The translations under genes were made by a program, and so were the position numbers. The notes under the pieces were generated by a model. It did not search any database. It saw only the letters and a program-made list of their open reading frames with translations, and was not told where the DNA came from. From contig NZ_JBHZAH010000010.1 of the NCBI RefSeq assembly GCF_042754225.1, forward strand, positions 5,399 to 69,398: a DNA stretch of 64,000 nucleotides, in the 5' to 3' direction. The first letter of the stretch is position 1; each line of letters starts with the position of its first letter. The stretch comes from Rhodococcus_G sp042754225 (GTDB lineage Bacteria; Actinomycetota; Actinomycetes; Mycobacteriales; Mycobacteriaceae). Below, one piece after another: positions 1-51,038 of this stretch.

Positions 1-505
1 CGATGTCCTCGCGACCGACGACGAGCAGAAGCTTCTTGCGATCCGAGATCTCGCCGAGGAACTTCTTCGCGCCCTTGGTGGACGGAGTCTGTCCCGCGAC
101 CAGCTCGGTGATCACGTGGATGCGCTCGTTGCGCGCCCGGTCGGAGAGGGCTCCGCGCAGGGCGGCGGCCTTCATCTTCTTGGGGGTGCGCTGCGAGTAG
201 TCACGCGGCTGCGGACCGTGCACGATGCCACCACCGGCGAACTGAGGAGCGCGGGTCGAACCCTGACGGGCGCGGCCGGTGCCCTTTTGGCGGTAGGGCT
301 TCTTGCCACCGCCGCGAACCTCGCCGCGGGTCTTGGTGGAGTGCGTGCCCTGGCGTGCCGCGGCGAGCTGTGCGACGACGACCTGGTGCATCAGAGCGAT
401 GTTGGCGGTCGCGTCGAAGATCTCGGCGGGCAGGTCGACGGTGCCGTTGGTGCCGCCGTCGGCGGTACGGACGTCGAGAGTGAGCTTGGTTGCGGTCTCG
501 GTCAT
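1..505 (-). CDS. rplD: 50S ribosomal protein L4 (partial, C-terminus off the window)
   Basis: Third gene of the S10 operon, open to the left edge. The ATG at 505-503 overlaps the TGA of rplC (502-504) in an ATGA arrangement, so the two are translationally coupled. The 168 visible codons begin MTETATKLTLDVRTADG and contain the Arg/Gly/Lys-rich extended loop of L4 (THSTKTRGEVRGGGKKPYRQ and the stretch GRARQGSTRAPQF), which lines the peptide exit tunnel. The final visible residues are KKLLLVVGRED, so roughly the last quarter of the usual 200-225 residue protein is missing. L4 binds 23S rRNA early in assembly of the large subunit. In some bacteria it also autoregulates this operon, but no such element is recognised here. 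The gene has no stop codon inside the window. Confidence 0.97.
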   Translation of the reverse strand, partial: MTETATKLTLDVRTADGGTNGTVDLPAEIFDATANIALMHQVVVAQLAAARQGTHSTKTRGEVRGGGKKPYRQKGTGRARQGSTRAPQFAGGGIVHGPQPRDYSQRTPKKMKAAALRGALSDRARNERIHVITELVAGQTPSTKGAKKFLGEISDRKKLLLVVGREDI

Positions 506-1158
506 GCGGACGCACCACCCTTCACTGCGGTCTTGACGATCACAAGGCCACCCTTGCGGCCGGGGATCGCACCCTTGATAAGCAGCAGACCGTTCTCGGC
601 GTCCACCTTGTGGACCGAGAGGTTCTGCGTCGTGATGCGGTCGCTACCCATGCGGCCCGACATGCGCATGCCCTTGAACACGCGGCCGGGGGTGGCACAA
701 CCACCGATCGAGCCGGGGCGACGGTGCACAGCCTGCGCACCGTGCGAGGCGCCCTGGCCGGCGAAGCCGTGGCGCTTCATGGTGCCGGCGAAGCCCTTGC
801 CCTTGGAGGTACCGGTGACGTCGACGTAGGCGCCGTCCTCGAAGACCTCGGCGGTGAGCTCCTGGCCGACCTCGTACTCGGAGGCGTCCGCAACGCGGAG
901 CTCCACGACGTGGCGACGGGGGGTCACACCGGCCTTGGCGAACTGGCCGGAGACCGGCTTGTTCACCTTGCGGGGGTCGATCGCGCCGAACGCGAGCTGC
1001 ACGGCGCTGTAGCCGTCGCGCTCCTCGGTGCGGATCTGGGTGACGACGTTCGGTCCGGCCTTCACGACGGTGACCGGGACGACCCGGTTGTTCTCGTCGA
1101 AGACCTGGGTCATGCCGAGCTTGGTGCCCAGGATTCCCTTGATCTTGTTCTCACTCAT
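502..1158 (-). CDS. rplC: 50S ribosomal protein L3
   Basis: L3 of the large subunit, 218 residues from the chosen ATG at 1158-1156 (MSENKIKGILGTKLGMTQVF). I prefer this start because GGAG lies nine bases upstream and because the family normally begins just before the conserved GILGTKLGMTQ. A GTG at 1182-1180 overlapping the rpsJ stop would add eight residues (MSAAETKT). The body has the L3 signature region with GTSKGKGFAGTMKRHGF and GASHGAQAVHRRPGSIGG, which includes the Gln methylated in some bacteria. The gene sits between rpsJ and rplD, as in nearly all bacterial S10 operons. Nothing unusual is seen. Confidence 0.97.
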   Translation of the reverse strand: MSENKIKGILGTKLGMTQVFDENNRVVPVTVVKAGPNVVTQIRTEERDGYSAVQLAFGAIDPRKVNKPVSGQFAKAGVTPRRHVVELRVADASEYEVGQELTAEVFEDGAYVDVTGTSKGKGFAGTMKRHGFAGQGASHGAQAVHRRPGSIGGCATPGRVFKGMRMSGRMGSDRITTQNLSVHKVDAENGLLLIKGAIPGRKGGLVIVKTAVKGGASA

Positions 1159-1178
1159 TGTTTTTGTCTCCGCCGCGC

Positions 1179-1484
1179 TCACTGGATGTTGACATCGACG
1201 CTGGCCGGCAGATCGATGCGCATGAGGGCATCGACCGTCTTGGGCGTCGGGTCGAGGATGTCAATCAGCCGCTTGTGGGTACGCATCTCGAAGTGCTCGC
1301 GCGAGTCCTTGTACTTGTGCGGCGAGCGGATGACGCAGTACACGTTCTTTTCGGTCGGCAACGGCACCGGTCCAACGACACGGGCCCCGGTACGGGTCAC
1401 CGTCTCGACGATCTTGCGCGCTGACGCGTCGATCGCCTCATGGTCGTAGGCCTTGAGCCTGATGCGGATCTTCTGTCCCGCCAC
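1179..1484 (-). CDS. rpsJ: 30S ribosomal protein S10
   Basis: First gene of the S10 operon and also the NusE subunit of antitermination complexes. The start is a GTG at 1484-1482, giving 101 residues (AGQKIRIRLKAYDHEAID..., ending PASVDVNIQ), the length usual for actinobacterial S10. The frame stays open upstream to 1694, but that extension has no S10 homology. A purine-rich GGAAGAGGA lies upstream of the GTG as a Shine-Dalgarno sequence. The stop overlaps or closely abuts rplC. Transcription must start in the intergenic region to the right, which is shared with a divergent gene. Confidence 0.97.
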   Translation of the reverse strand: MAGQKIRIRLKAYDHEAIDASARKIVETVTRTGARVVGPVPLPTEKNVYCVIRSPHKYKDSREHFEMRTHKRLIDILDPTPKTVDALMRIDLPASVDVNIQ

Positions 1485-2004
1485 GCTTGTGTCCTCTTCC
1501 TTGCCGTGATTAGGCCCTTGTAGACCCGGAGGGGCTACTCGAGTTGCTGTAGTCCCTGGTTGGGCTACCTCGTCTGCACAGTTCCCGCCCAGTCCGTGAC
1601 GGCAAAGAACATTGGCGATCAGGAAGACCCGATCTCGATCAGGAGATACCCCGACCCGCTGCCGCTGTTCATCTGTCATGGATCTCCGGTCCACGCGGTC
1701 GGGCGTGTCGCCCTCTCACTCATTCCCCGACCCGCGCTGACGCACGGATCGGACTGCGGAATGTGCACCGGATGCGCTCACAAGGAGCACTGGTGGTTAC
1801 TGCTTCCGTCTTGCTTCGGCTCGAACCTGGACGCAATCTTGCTCGTAACGCCCGGTTCTCGACCCTCTTCTCGCCCGACGCGGGCCGCAACGAAGCGCGT
1901 CCCGGGCCAAGGCAACCTGAACAGTATGCCGCAGACCGGCTGTTACTACAAATCCACCGGGGCACACAATCGGCCCCCAACCTTACTCTGAAGTAAGGTA
2001 GGGC
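1485..2004. other. Divergent intergenic region between S10 operon and DUF4442 gene
   Basis: This 520-base gap must hold the leftward promoter of the S10 operon and the rightward promoter of the 2005 gene. The S10 leader contains a short imperfect hairpin at 1520-1538 (8-bp arms with one mismatch, loop GGA) about 35-55 bases before the rpsJ start. I could not pick a convincing -10/-35 pair. Reading frames crossing it do not resemble known proteins. The palindrome at its right end is listed separately. Confidence 0.6.
1980..1999. promoter_or_regulatory. Perfect 8-bp inverted repeat before the DUF4442 start codon (candidate operator)
   Basis: ACCTTACT, a CTGA spacer, then AGTAAGGT: eight perfectly paired bases per arm, ending five bases before the ATG at 2005. 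The symmetry and size are typical of TetR- or MarR-type operators, and a repressor bound here would block the promoter or initiation. It could instead fold as an RNA hairpin over the ribosome-binding region, since the right arm carries the purine-rich AAGG. No cognate regulator lies beside it. Confidence 0.5.
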
Positions 2005-2484
2005 ATGGCCACTCAGACCCCCACCTATCGCAGTTGGCTGCGACTGCCCGCCAATCGTCTTGGCTCCGTACTCTTCTCGGTCGGCATGTGCGCACGCGTG
2101 CCCTACTTCGCCACCGTGCTCCCCCGCGTCACCGACCTCTCGCCGGGACGCTGCGAGGTGCGCGCCCCGAAGTGGTGGGGTGTGCACAACCACATCGGCA
2201 CCTTCCACGCCATCGCCGCCTGCAATCTCGCCGAGGCCGCGATGGGCATGCTCGCCGAGGCCACCGTGCCGACCTCGCATCGGTGGATCCCCAAGGCGAT
2301 GCACACGCGCTACCTGACCAAGGCCGAGAGCGGGCTGCGAGCGGTGGCCGAACTGCCCGAGCTGCCGGCGTTCGACGAGATCACCGGCGGCGGCGTCGAC
2401 GTGGTCGTACCGGTCTCGATCTTCGACCGGTCGGGCACGGAGGTCGTGCACGCCGACATCACCATCTGGGTGACGCCGCGCTGA
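2005..2484 (+). CDS. DUF4442 hotdog-fold protein, putative acyl-CoA thioesterase-like
   Basis: A 159-residue protein of the DUF4442 family, a hotdog-fold group related to acyl-CoA thioesterases. It begins MATQTPTYRSWLRLPANRLG. The middle contains the typical helix region WWGVHNHIGTFHAIAACNLAE (about residues 57-77), where the hot-dog helix packs against the sheet, and the final strands end in VHADITIWVTPR. No signal peptide or membrane segment is seen, so it should be cytosolic. The substrate is unknown; family members are assigned mostly by fold. It is the only gene here behind the 1980-1999 palindrome and is separated from the ABC genes by about 300 bases, so it is probably its own unit. 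Confidence 0.8.
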   Translation: MATQTPTYRSWLRLPANRLGSVLFSVGMCARVPYFATVLPRVTDLSPGRCEVRAPKWWGVHNHIGTFHAIAACNLAEAAMGMLAEATVPTSHRWIPKAMHTRYLTKAESGLRAVAELPELPAFDEITGGGVDVVVPVSIFDRSGTEVVHADITIWVTPR

Positions 2485-2783
2485 CCGGGTCCCGGCAGTC
2501 GCGACCGGTCATCAGCCGGAAAGCCGCGCCCGCGCACGGGGCGCTGTGGACGACTACATACATAGAGCCCTCCGAAACCGGCCGCAGTTCGTGCACGCCG
2601 CGGATCGAGCGCGCGCCGCGCCCCGACCCTGATGACGCCCTGGTTCGGCGCATTCGCGCTATATCGGGCACGGCACGGCGGGCGTTACAGCGGTTACCGG
2701 CGGGTGTAGTTCCGGTGCAGAAGTCGCCAATATCGATCCCCGGTCCACCTCCGCAGCTGTCCTCACATGACATACTCGCGTGC
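2485..2783. other. Intergenic gap upstream of the ABC exporter
   Basis: About 300 bases with no gene I can support. A CATACT hexamer at 2770-2775 lies eight bases before the ATG at 2784, and no Shine-Dalgarno sequence is visible. This fits a leaderless transcript, a common arrangement in actinobacteria. No terminator for the DUF4442 gene was recognised. Confidence 0.45.
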
Positions 2784-3767
2784 ATGTCTTCACCACACCC
2801 CGCCGTCCTGGTCGAGGGGATCCGAAAGTCCTTCGGTGACGTGCACGCGCTGCGGGGGGTCAGCTTCGAGGTACCCCGGGGCACCGTCCTCGGCATCCTC
2901 GGACCGAACGGGGCGGGGAAGACGACCACGGTCAACGTGCTCTCGACCCTGCTGCGCCCCGACTCAGGACGCGCACTCGTCGCGGGCCACGACGTGGTCA
3001 CCCATTCCGCCGACGTGCGCCGGTCGATCATGATGACCGGCCAGTACGCGGCGCTCGACGAGTCGTTGACCGCCCGCGAGAATCTCGTCCTCTTCGGCCG
3101 GTTGATGGGACTGAATCGACAGTCCGCGAAGGCCCGTGCCGAACAGCTGCTCCGCCAGTTCGATCTGGTGTACGCCGCGGACCGCAAGGTGCGCGGGTTC
3201 TCGGGCGGCATGCGCAGGCGGGTCGACATCGCCTGCGGTCTGGTGACCCGGCCGGAGGTCGTGTTCCTCGACGAGCCGACCACCGGTCTCGACCCGCGCA
3301 GCCGGCAGAGCGTGTGGTCCCTGGTCTCCAATCTCAAGGCCGAGGGCATCACCATCTTGCTGACGACGCAGTACCTCGAGGAAGCCGACGTCCTGAGCGA
3401 CAACATCGTCGTGATCGACAAGGGCACCGTCATCGCCGAGGGCACCGCGGACCAGCTCAAGGAGCGCACCGGCGGCAGCTACTGCGAGGTCGTGCCGCTG
3501 CGGCTGGCCGACCTGCCGCGAGTGTTCGCCGTGCTGACCAGCCTGGTGCCGCCGGAGTACGTCTCCGAGACCGGCCACGACCGGCTCTCGATCCCGGCCC
3601 AGTACGGCGCGCAGACGCTCGCCGAGGTGCTGCGCCGGCTCGACATCTCGCGGATCCCGCTCGCCGACATCGCGCTGCGACGCCCGTCGCTCGACGACGT
3701 CTTCCTCGCCCTGACCGGTGGCACCGCCACCGACAGCAGTCAGGCCGACGAGAGCCAACCCGCATGA
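2784..3767 (+). CDS. DrrA-like ABC transporter ATP-binding protein
   Basis: Nucleotide-binding subunit of an ABC-2 type exporter, 327 residues from ATG 2784 (MSSPHPAVLVEGIRKSFG). Walker A GPNGAGKTT is at residues 40-48, the Q-loop Gln at about 87, the signature FSGGM at 139-143, and Walker B VVFLDEP at about 159-165 followed by TTGLD. The roughly 90-residue C-terminal tail ending in the ...PSLDDVFLALTG pattern is typical of the daunorubicin-resistance (DrrA) family. Its stop overlaps the next permease start by four bases, so it forms one operon with two permeases. Relatives export drugs, or, as mycobacterial DrrABC does, complex lipids. Convergence with the giant NRPS makes the NRPS product the obvious candidate cargo, which is inference. 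The longer open frame from 2034 lacks homology upstream of this ATG. Confidence 0.9.
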   Translation: MSSPHPAVLVEGIRKSFGDVHALRGVSFEVPRGTVLGILGPNGAGKTTTVNVLSTLLRPDSGRALVAGHDVVTHSADVRRSIMMTGQYAALDESLTARENLVLFGRLMGLNRQSAKARAEQLLRQFDLVYAADRKVRGFSGGMRRRVDIACGLVTRPEVVFLDEPTTGLDPRSRQSVWSLVSNLKAEGITILLTTQYLEEADVLSDNIVVIDKGTVIAEGTADQLKERTGGSYCEVVPLRLADLPRVFAVLTSLVPPEYVSETGHDRLSIPAQYGAQTLAEVLRRLDISRIPLADIALRRPSLDDVFLALTGGTATDSSQADESQPA

Positions 3768-4621
3768 CCGCGATCGCCGCCCGCACCACCCGTTCCTCGG
3801 ACGGGGGTCCGCCGCCGGAGCCACAGTCGAAGACGATCGCCCGCACCGGCCGACACCGCAAGCCCGAGTTGTCCGCCGTCCAGCAATGGCTGGCGCTGTC
3901 CGGACGCAGCCTGCGAACCATGTGGACGACCGGCCAGTTCTTCATCGCCGTGCTGGCTCCGGCCATCTTCACCATCGGCTTCTATCTCCCCCTTCGCTTC
4001 GTGATGAAGTTCCAGGGCATCGACTACGCCCAGTTCGTGATGCCGATCATCGCCCTGCAGGCGATGGCCTTCACCGCGATCTCGGCGGCCGGCCGAGCCG
4101 CCTTCGAAGCCTCGAACGGTATGAACGACCGCTTCCAGACGATGCCGATCTTTCCCGGCGTGCCGCTGGCCTCCCGGATGACCGCCGCGATGGCGCACTG
4201 CACGATCTCGCTGGCCGCAGCCCTGGCGTACGGATTCCTCATCGGCTTCCGTTTCACCGGCGGGCCCGTCAAGTCGACGCTGTTCATCGTGATGGCGCTC
4301 GGCATCGCGATGACTCTCTCGCTCATGGGCGACCTGATCGGCACGCTGAGCAAGAGCCCCGAGATGACCAGCCAGGCGCTGACACTGCCGCAGCTGATCC
4401 TGGGTATGTTCTCCGCCGGCTTCGTCCCGGTCAGCCAGTTCCCGGGTTGGTCTCAGGGCTTCGTGCGCAACCAGCCGATCTCCCAGTTCTCGATCTCGAT
4501 GCGTTCGATCGCGGACGGCACGATCACCATGCACATGCTGATGCCGTCGCTGCTCTGGTGTGCGGGTCTCGTCCTGGTGTTCGCACCGTTGACCGTCTGG
4601 GCGAATGTGAGGCGCGGATGA
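3764..4621 (+). CDS. ABC-2 type permease, DrrB-like
   Basis: Integral membrane subunit, 285 residues. The ATG at 3764 overlaps the ATPase stop codon (ATGA). A basic, unstructured cytoplasmic N-terminus of about 45 residues precedes six predicted membrane segments, the first near residues 60-80 (FFIAVLAPAIFTIGFYLPL). The sequence near LGMFSAGFVPVSQFPGW, between the fifth and sixth segments, is the ABC-2 permease signature region. The gene is translationally coupled on both sides. Together with the following gene it should form the heterodimeric pore driven by the upstream ATPase. Confidence 0.88.
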   Translation: MTAIAARTTRSSDGGPPPEPQSKTIARTGRHRKPELSAVQQWLALSGRSLRTMWTTGQFFIAVLAPAIFTIGFYLPLRFVMKFQGIDYAQFVMPIIALQAMAFTAISAAGRAAFEASNGMNDRFQTMPIFPGVPLASRMTAAMAHCTISLAAALAYGFLIGFRFTGGPVKSTLFIVMALGIAMTLSLMGDLIGTLSKSPEMTSQALTLPQLILGMFSAGFVPVSQFPGWSQGFVRNQPISQFSISMRSIADGTITMHMLMPSLLWCAGLVLVFAPLTVWANVRRG

Positions 4622-5478
4622 CCGATCTCAGCGTCCCGGAACGACTGGACGAGAACCTCGCAATCTCCGAGTTCCCGGTGCCCACCGAGGTGTACCCGGA
4701 GACGTCGCGACAGGCACTGTTCACGCACACGACGGTGCAGACCTACCGGCTGCTCCTGCGCGAGTTCCACGACCCCTTCACCGTCCTGCAGGCCATCGTC
4801 TACCCGGCCCTGATGCTGGTGATGTTCTGGGCGGTGCTCGGAATCTCCGTCACCAAGGCGACGGGCATCAACAGCGTCTACGGGTACGTCCCGATGATCT
4901 CCCTCGTCGGCGCGATGTTCGGGTCGATCGCCAGTGGCATGGGCCTCAAGGAAGAGTGGCGCAAGGGCCTGCTGGCCCGATTCTGGATCCTGCCGATGCA
5001 CCGTGCCGCCGGCATCACCAGTCGACTGCTCGCGGAGTCGGTGCGCATCCTCATCACCACGGTGCTGCTGGTCGGCGTCGGATTCCTGCTCGGCTTCCGA
5101 TTCACCCAGGGACCGTTGGCCGGACTCGGCATGCTGCTGGTCCCGCTGCTGATGGGCGTCGGCTTCGCCACCCTGGTGACCGCGCTCGCGGTGAGCTCGG
5201 CCAAGCTTCCGCTGGTGGAGCTGTTGTCGCTGGTCTGCACACTGCTGATGTTCTTCAACTCCGGCTTCGTCCCGACCATGGCGTACCCCGTCTGGCTGCA
5301 GGGCTTCGTCGAGAACCAGCCGATGTCGACCGCGATCGACGCCATGCGCGGGCTCAGCCTGGGCGGACCTGTCGCGGTGCCGTTGATCAAGACGGCGCTG
5401 TGGTCGCTCGCCGCGATCGTCATCTTCGGATGGCCTGCGATCAAGGGCTACAAGAGGGCAGCCGGCAATCCGATCTGA
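4618..5478 (+). CDS. ABC-2 type permease, DrrC-like
   Basis: Second permease, 286 residues, with an ATG at 4618 overlapping the previous stop. It is a paralogue of the preceding gene: both have the first membrane segment after a long N-terminus, a FRFTQGP/FRFTGGP motif in the middle, and an NSGFVP...YP.WLQGFVENQPMS region equivalent to FSAGFVP...FPGWSQGFVRNQPIS. This points to tandem duplication of a DrrB/DrrC pair. The last gene of the operon, it is followed 58 bases later by a strong terminator. Substrate unknown; see the ATPase entry. Confidence 0.88.
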   Translation: MTDLSVPERLDENLAISEFPVPTEVYPETSRQALFTHTTVQTYRLLLREFHDPFTVLQAIVYPALMLVMFWAVLGISVTKATGINSVYGYVPMISLVGAMFGSIASGMGLKEEWRKGLLARFWILPMHRAAGITSRLLAESVRILITTVLLVGVGFLLGFRFTQGPLAGLGMLLVPLLMGVGFATLVTALAVSSAKLPLVELLSLVCTLLMFFNSGFVPTMAYPVWLQGFVENQPMSTAIDAMRGLSLGGPVAVPLIKTALWSLAAIVIFGWPAIKGYKRAAGNPI

Positions 5479-5535
5479 GCCGCCGGATGGGCCGAGTGCA
5501 CCGGCTGCTCGCCCCATCTGAACCTCGATACAACG

Positions 5536-5572
5536 AAGGCCCCGTCACACGACATCGTGTGACGGGGCCTTT
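5536..5572. terminator. Bidirectional intrinsic terminator between convergent ABC operon and NRPS
   Basis: A 17-bp perfect stem: AAGGCCCCGTCACACGA pairs with TCGTGTGACGGGGCCTT across a two-base loop. It is flanked by GAA on the left and TTT on the right, so it can serve both strands. It lies 57 bases after the ABC stop and 12 bases before the NRPS stop. Confidence 0.9.
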
Positions 5573-5583
5573 CTCGTCCGCTG

Positions 5584-48882
<43,299 letters not shown>

Positions 48883-48937
48883 TCGTCCTCCTCGTCGCCG
48901 CCGTCACGGCGTTTCGCCGAAGGACCCACACACAAGT

Positions 48938-48970
48938 CGAGGACCTGACACCCCCGACCTGCAGGTCCTC
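48938..48970. promoter_or_regulatory. Three GACCTG half-sites, including a 12-bp palindrome, upstream of NRPS
   Basis: GAGGACCTG (48939-48947) is repeated inverted as CAGGTCCTC (48962-48970), and the perfect palindrome GACCTGCAGGTC occupies 48956-48967. The hexamer GACCTG thus occurs twice direct and once inverted, about 55-90 bases before the NRPS start codon. If the -10 proposed at 49040-49045 is right, the element lies downstream of the transcription start, where a bound repressor would block elongation. The regulator is unknown. Confidence 0.45.
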
Positions 48971-49039
48971 CTCGAACCATCACTCACACCCCATCGCGCG
49001 CCGACGCCTGCGGCGCGAAGAGCTGATGAGGCCTCTCTT

Positions 49040-49045
49040 ATTATC
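49040..49045 (-). promoter_or_regulatory. Candidate NRPS promoter -10 box (GATAAT)
   Basis: On the minus strand, GATAAT lies within an AT-rich GGGATAATAAGAG stretch, about 160 bases before the NRPS GTG. No good -35 is seen at 16-18 bases, which is common in actinobacteria. It predicts a leader of about 150 bases. This is a weak call resting on one hexamer and context. Confidence 0.3.
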
Positions 49046-49372
49046 CCTGGCCGATCGTCGTCCGTTACCTCGGGCATGCACCTCCGATTACTGTGTACAA
49101 TGCCCGCACACAGGCAATATTTGCTGCATGACTCGCGGCGGTGCCGCCAAAACGGCGCTGCGGTGTCACCGTCTTTCGGCTCAGCCGGAGCTCCAGAGGA
49201 ATCGAACCTCTCGCCATCCGGCCTTGTTCCCCACCGGTTTCGTCGCTGCCGCGGACACGCCACGCGGGCCGACCGGCCGACACTGCTCGCGCACGGTCAA
49301 TGCCACCCCCTCAGGTCGACTCGAACCCCACCGAAGCGGGCACGACTCACACCCCGTGGTGTGTCGCATTTA

Positions 49373-49405
49373 CCCCGAATCGTCGCCCTCAGGCGACGCC
49401 TGGGG
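49373..49405. terminator. Hairpin downstream of the DUF2236 gene (possible terminator)
   Basis: CGTCGCC and GGCGACG form a perfect 7-bp stem with a CTCA loop (49381-49398), flanked by outer CCCC and GGGG runs that can extend the pairing. It lies about 65-95 bases after the DUF2236 stop on the minus strand. There is no U-tract, as is usual for GC-rich actinobacterial terminators, so the role is inferred from position and symmetry. Confidence 0.4.
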
Positions 49406-49468
49406 ACCAATATTGGTACCAGGCTCGGGCGGGCCGTTGCAACAAGCGACATGTCCGCGATTCGGACC

Positions 49469-50362
49469 TCAGATCAGCTTCTTCCCACGCCGCATTCGAC
49501 GGCGCAGGTCGCGCAACAGCACGTAGTTCGCCCCGTGCCGGACGAAGCGCGGCAGGAAGCGGTTGACGAAGGACACGAACACGAACAGATGCTCGAACCG
49601 CCGACGGTCGGTCGCGGTCCATTCGAGGCCGAGCTGCTCTCGGAACAGCGGTGGCAGGAAGCCGGTGGTGAGGAAGCTGAGGAGGTTCCCGAAGACCAGC
49701 CGCATCGGCCACGCGATCATCCTGAGGTCCACGAGGTCCCTCAGATAGTCGCGCACGGTGTCGTCGATCTGTACCCGCTGACACGCGTGATTCCAGTAGT
49801 CGTCGAATTCCGCCCGCGTCGCCGGCCACATCTCGTCGGTGACCTGCAGTGTGGTGCCGAGGGTGGACGACGACCGGTAGAACGCGTCGGCCTGCTCGCT
49901 GGTCATCCGCCCGTGCAGTAGTTGGTGGGTGTCCTCGAAGCCGACGAACAGGCACGCCGCCACCCACAGCTGCAGGTCACGACTGAAGGCGTTGTACTTG
50001 ACCGGACTGTTCTCGTCGGAGCGCACCTGCCGGTGTGCGCCGTTGACCGCTTCCCGGTAGGCGGCGCGTTCCTCCTCGGTCCCGAGGATCGCGACGGTGA
50101 GGTACTGGAACGTAGTGCGGGCCCGCTTCCACGGGTGCCGGACCAGGCTGCCCGACTCGACCTTGCTCTCGATCACCCCGTACGCGACCTCCGGCCATCC
50201 CAGTTGCATGATCACGTTCGCCGCGCCGCCCGCGAAGGACCAGAAGTCGAGTGCGTCGGTGATGTCCGCAGACGCGCCGGGCCCCCCGCGCACCGGCGAG
50301 GTGATCGCGATCCGCGTCTGCGCCGTCGTGAGCATCCGGTCCGGCGTGTGGTGCGTGGTCAT
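49469..50362 (-). CDS. MpaB/DUF2236 family oxygenase
   Basis: A 297-residue member of the DUF2236 (MpaB, rubber-oxygenase catalytic domain) family. Characterised relatives are haem-dependent: latex-clearing Lcp cleaves polyisoprene, and MpaB cleaves an isoprenoid chain in mycophenolic acid synthesis. The family pattern R.RTT..YLTVAILGTEEER...AVNGAH is at residues about 80-110, with His110 a candidate haem ligand. No signal peptide is obvious; hydrophobic stretches near WPMRLVFGNLLSFLTTGFLP suggest membrane association. The start ATG at 50362 follows GTAAGGAG. It lies 64 bases downstream of the last Mce-associated gene on the same strand and could be the distal gene of the mce operon. The substrate is unknown, but the neighbourhood suggests a lipid or isoprenoid. 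Confidence 0.82.
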   Translation of the reverse strand: MTTHHTPDRMLTTAQTRIAITSPVRGGPGASADITDALDFWSFAGGAANVIMQLGWPEVAYGVIESKVESGSLVRHPWKRARTTFQYLTVAILGTEEERAAYREAVNGAHRQVRSDENSPVKYNAFSRDLQLWVAACLFVGFEDTHQLLHGRMTSEQADAFYRSSSTLGTTLQVTDEMWPATRAEFDDYWNHACQRVQIDDTVRDYLRDLVDLRMIAWPMRLVFGNLLSFLTTGFLPPLFREQLGLEWTATDRRRFEHLFVFVSFVNRFLPRFVRHGANYVLLRDLRRRMRRGKKLI

Positions 50363-50426
50363 CGCTGTCTCTCCTTACAGTTCAGCAACGCGGTGGGCGG
50401 TGTCGGGTCCGCCCGATCGAACCGAC

Positions 50427-51038
50427 CTATTTCGTGTCGACGTTGTCGACCACCCAGCGGTCGCCGTCGCGCACGAGGGTGACGACCATCCGGTACTTCT
50501 GGGAGTTGCCGTCCGGCGAGACGACGTTCTTCGCCTGCTGGTCCACGAAGACCAGCACCACCGCGCCCGAGTCGTCGAGGCTCTCGACCGCCACGTGATC
50601 GGCAGTCGCGGTGGCCTGACCCTTGCCGTCCGTCACGATCTGGCGCAACGCATCGACCATCTGGTTGTACTTGTCGGCGAAGCCCGGGGTGGACATCTGC
50701 GCGATCTTCTGCCGGTTCGCATCGAGTGACTGGAAGTCGAAGGAGGACAGCGCCACCGAGTAGTCCCGCGCGGTGTCGACGGCCTCCGCGCGCAGCGTGT
50801 CGAGGTGCCGGGTGTGCAGAACCGACGCCAGCAGTGTCGCGCCGGCCGCGATCACCCCGACGACGAGCAGCAGTGCCACCAGGGCGCGCGGGCGCCGCAG
50901 CCGCCGAAGGGTCCGGCGGACCGGGCCGCCGTTGTGCTCGTCCGCCTGCTGACTCGGCCCGTCCACCAGCGGTTGCTCCTCACCCGGCACCACACCCATC
51001 ACGGCGGTTGCGGTGGGGTCGATGTGCTCACTTGTCAT
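50427..51038 (-). CDS. Mce-associated membrane protein (Mam/Mas type)
   Basis: 203 residues from ATG 51038 (MTSEHIDPTATAV), preceded by GGAGG; the start lies inside the mceF end, giving an 11-base overlap. A polar N-terminus of about 50 residues with an Arg-rich RRTLRRLRRPR patch precedes one membrane helix (about 53-74). The extracytoplasmic domain has the pattern ARDYSVALSSFDFQSLD...MSTPGFADKY and ends RWVVDNVDTK, typical of the Mce-associated proteins found behind mceF. Such proteins are thought to stabilise the Mce transporter. Many operons have two; only one is present here. The open frame extends upstream to 51332 without homology. Confidence 0.88.
   Translation of the reverse strand: MTSEHIDPTATAVMGVVPGEEQPLVDGPSQQADEHNGGPVRRTLRRLRRPRALVALLLVVGVIAAGATLLASVLHTRHLDTLRAEAVDTARDYSVALSSFDFQSLDANRQKIAQMSTPGFADKYNQMVDALRQIVTDGKGQATATADHVAVESLDDSGAVVLVFVDQQAKNVVSPDGNSQKYRMVVTLVRDGDRWVVDNVDTK

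Larger units (their letters stand above)
48883..49468. other. Control region upstream of the NRPS
   Basis: 586 bases between the NRPS start and the stop of the DUF2236 gene; both genes point left, so this holds the NRPS promoter and the end of the upstream transcript. It contains the GACCTG repeat element, a candidate -10 box, a CTGTGT/ACACAG dyad (49091-49113), a 12-bp palindrome ACCAATATTGGT (49406-49417) and a terminator-like hairpin. Its A+T content around 49030-49130 is visibly higher than in the genes. No reading frame in it resembles a known protein. Confidence 0.6.

Noticed and set aside
1485..1694. Extension of the S10 frame to a start at 1694
   Set aside because: The added residues show no similarity to S10. 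The GTG at 1484 gives the standard 101-residue protein.
2034..2783. Long N-terminal extension of the ABC ATPase frame
   Set aside because: It overlaps the DUF4442 gene in another frame and is Arg/His-rich. The ABC domain begins right after ATG 2784.
49194..49212. tRNA T-arm-like sequence on the minus strand (GAGGTTCGATTCCTCT) upstream of the NRPS
   Set aside because: It matches the B-box consensus and forms a 5-bp stem, but there is no matching acceptor stem, D-arm A-box or anticodon arm upstream. It is treated as chance or at most a remnant.
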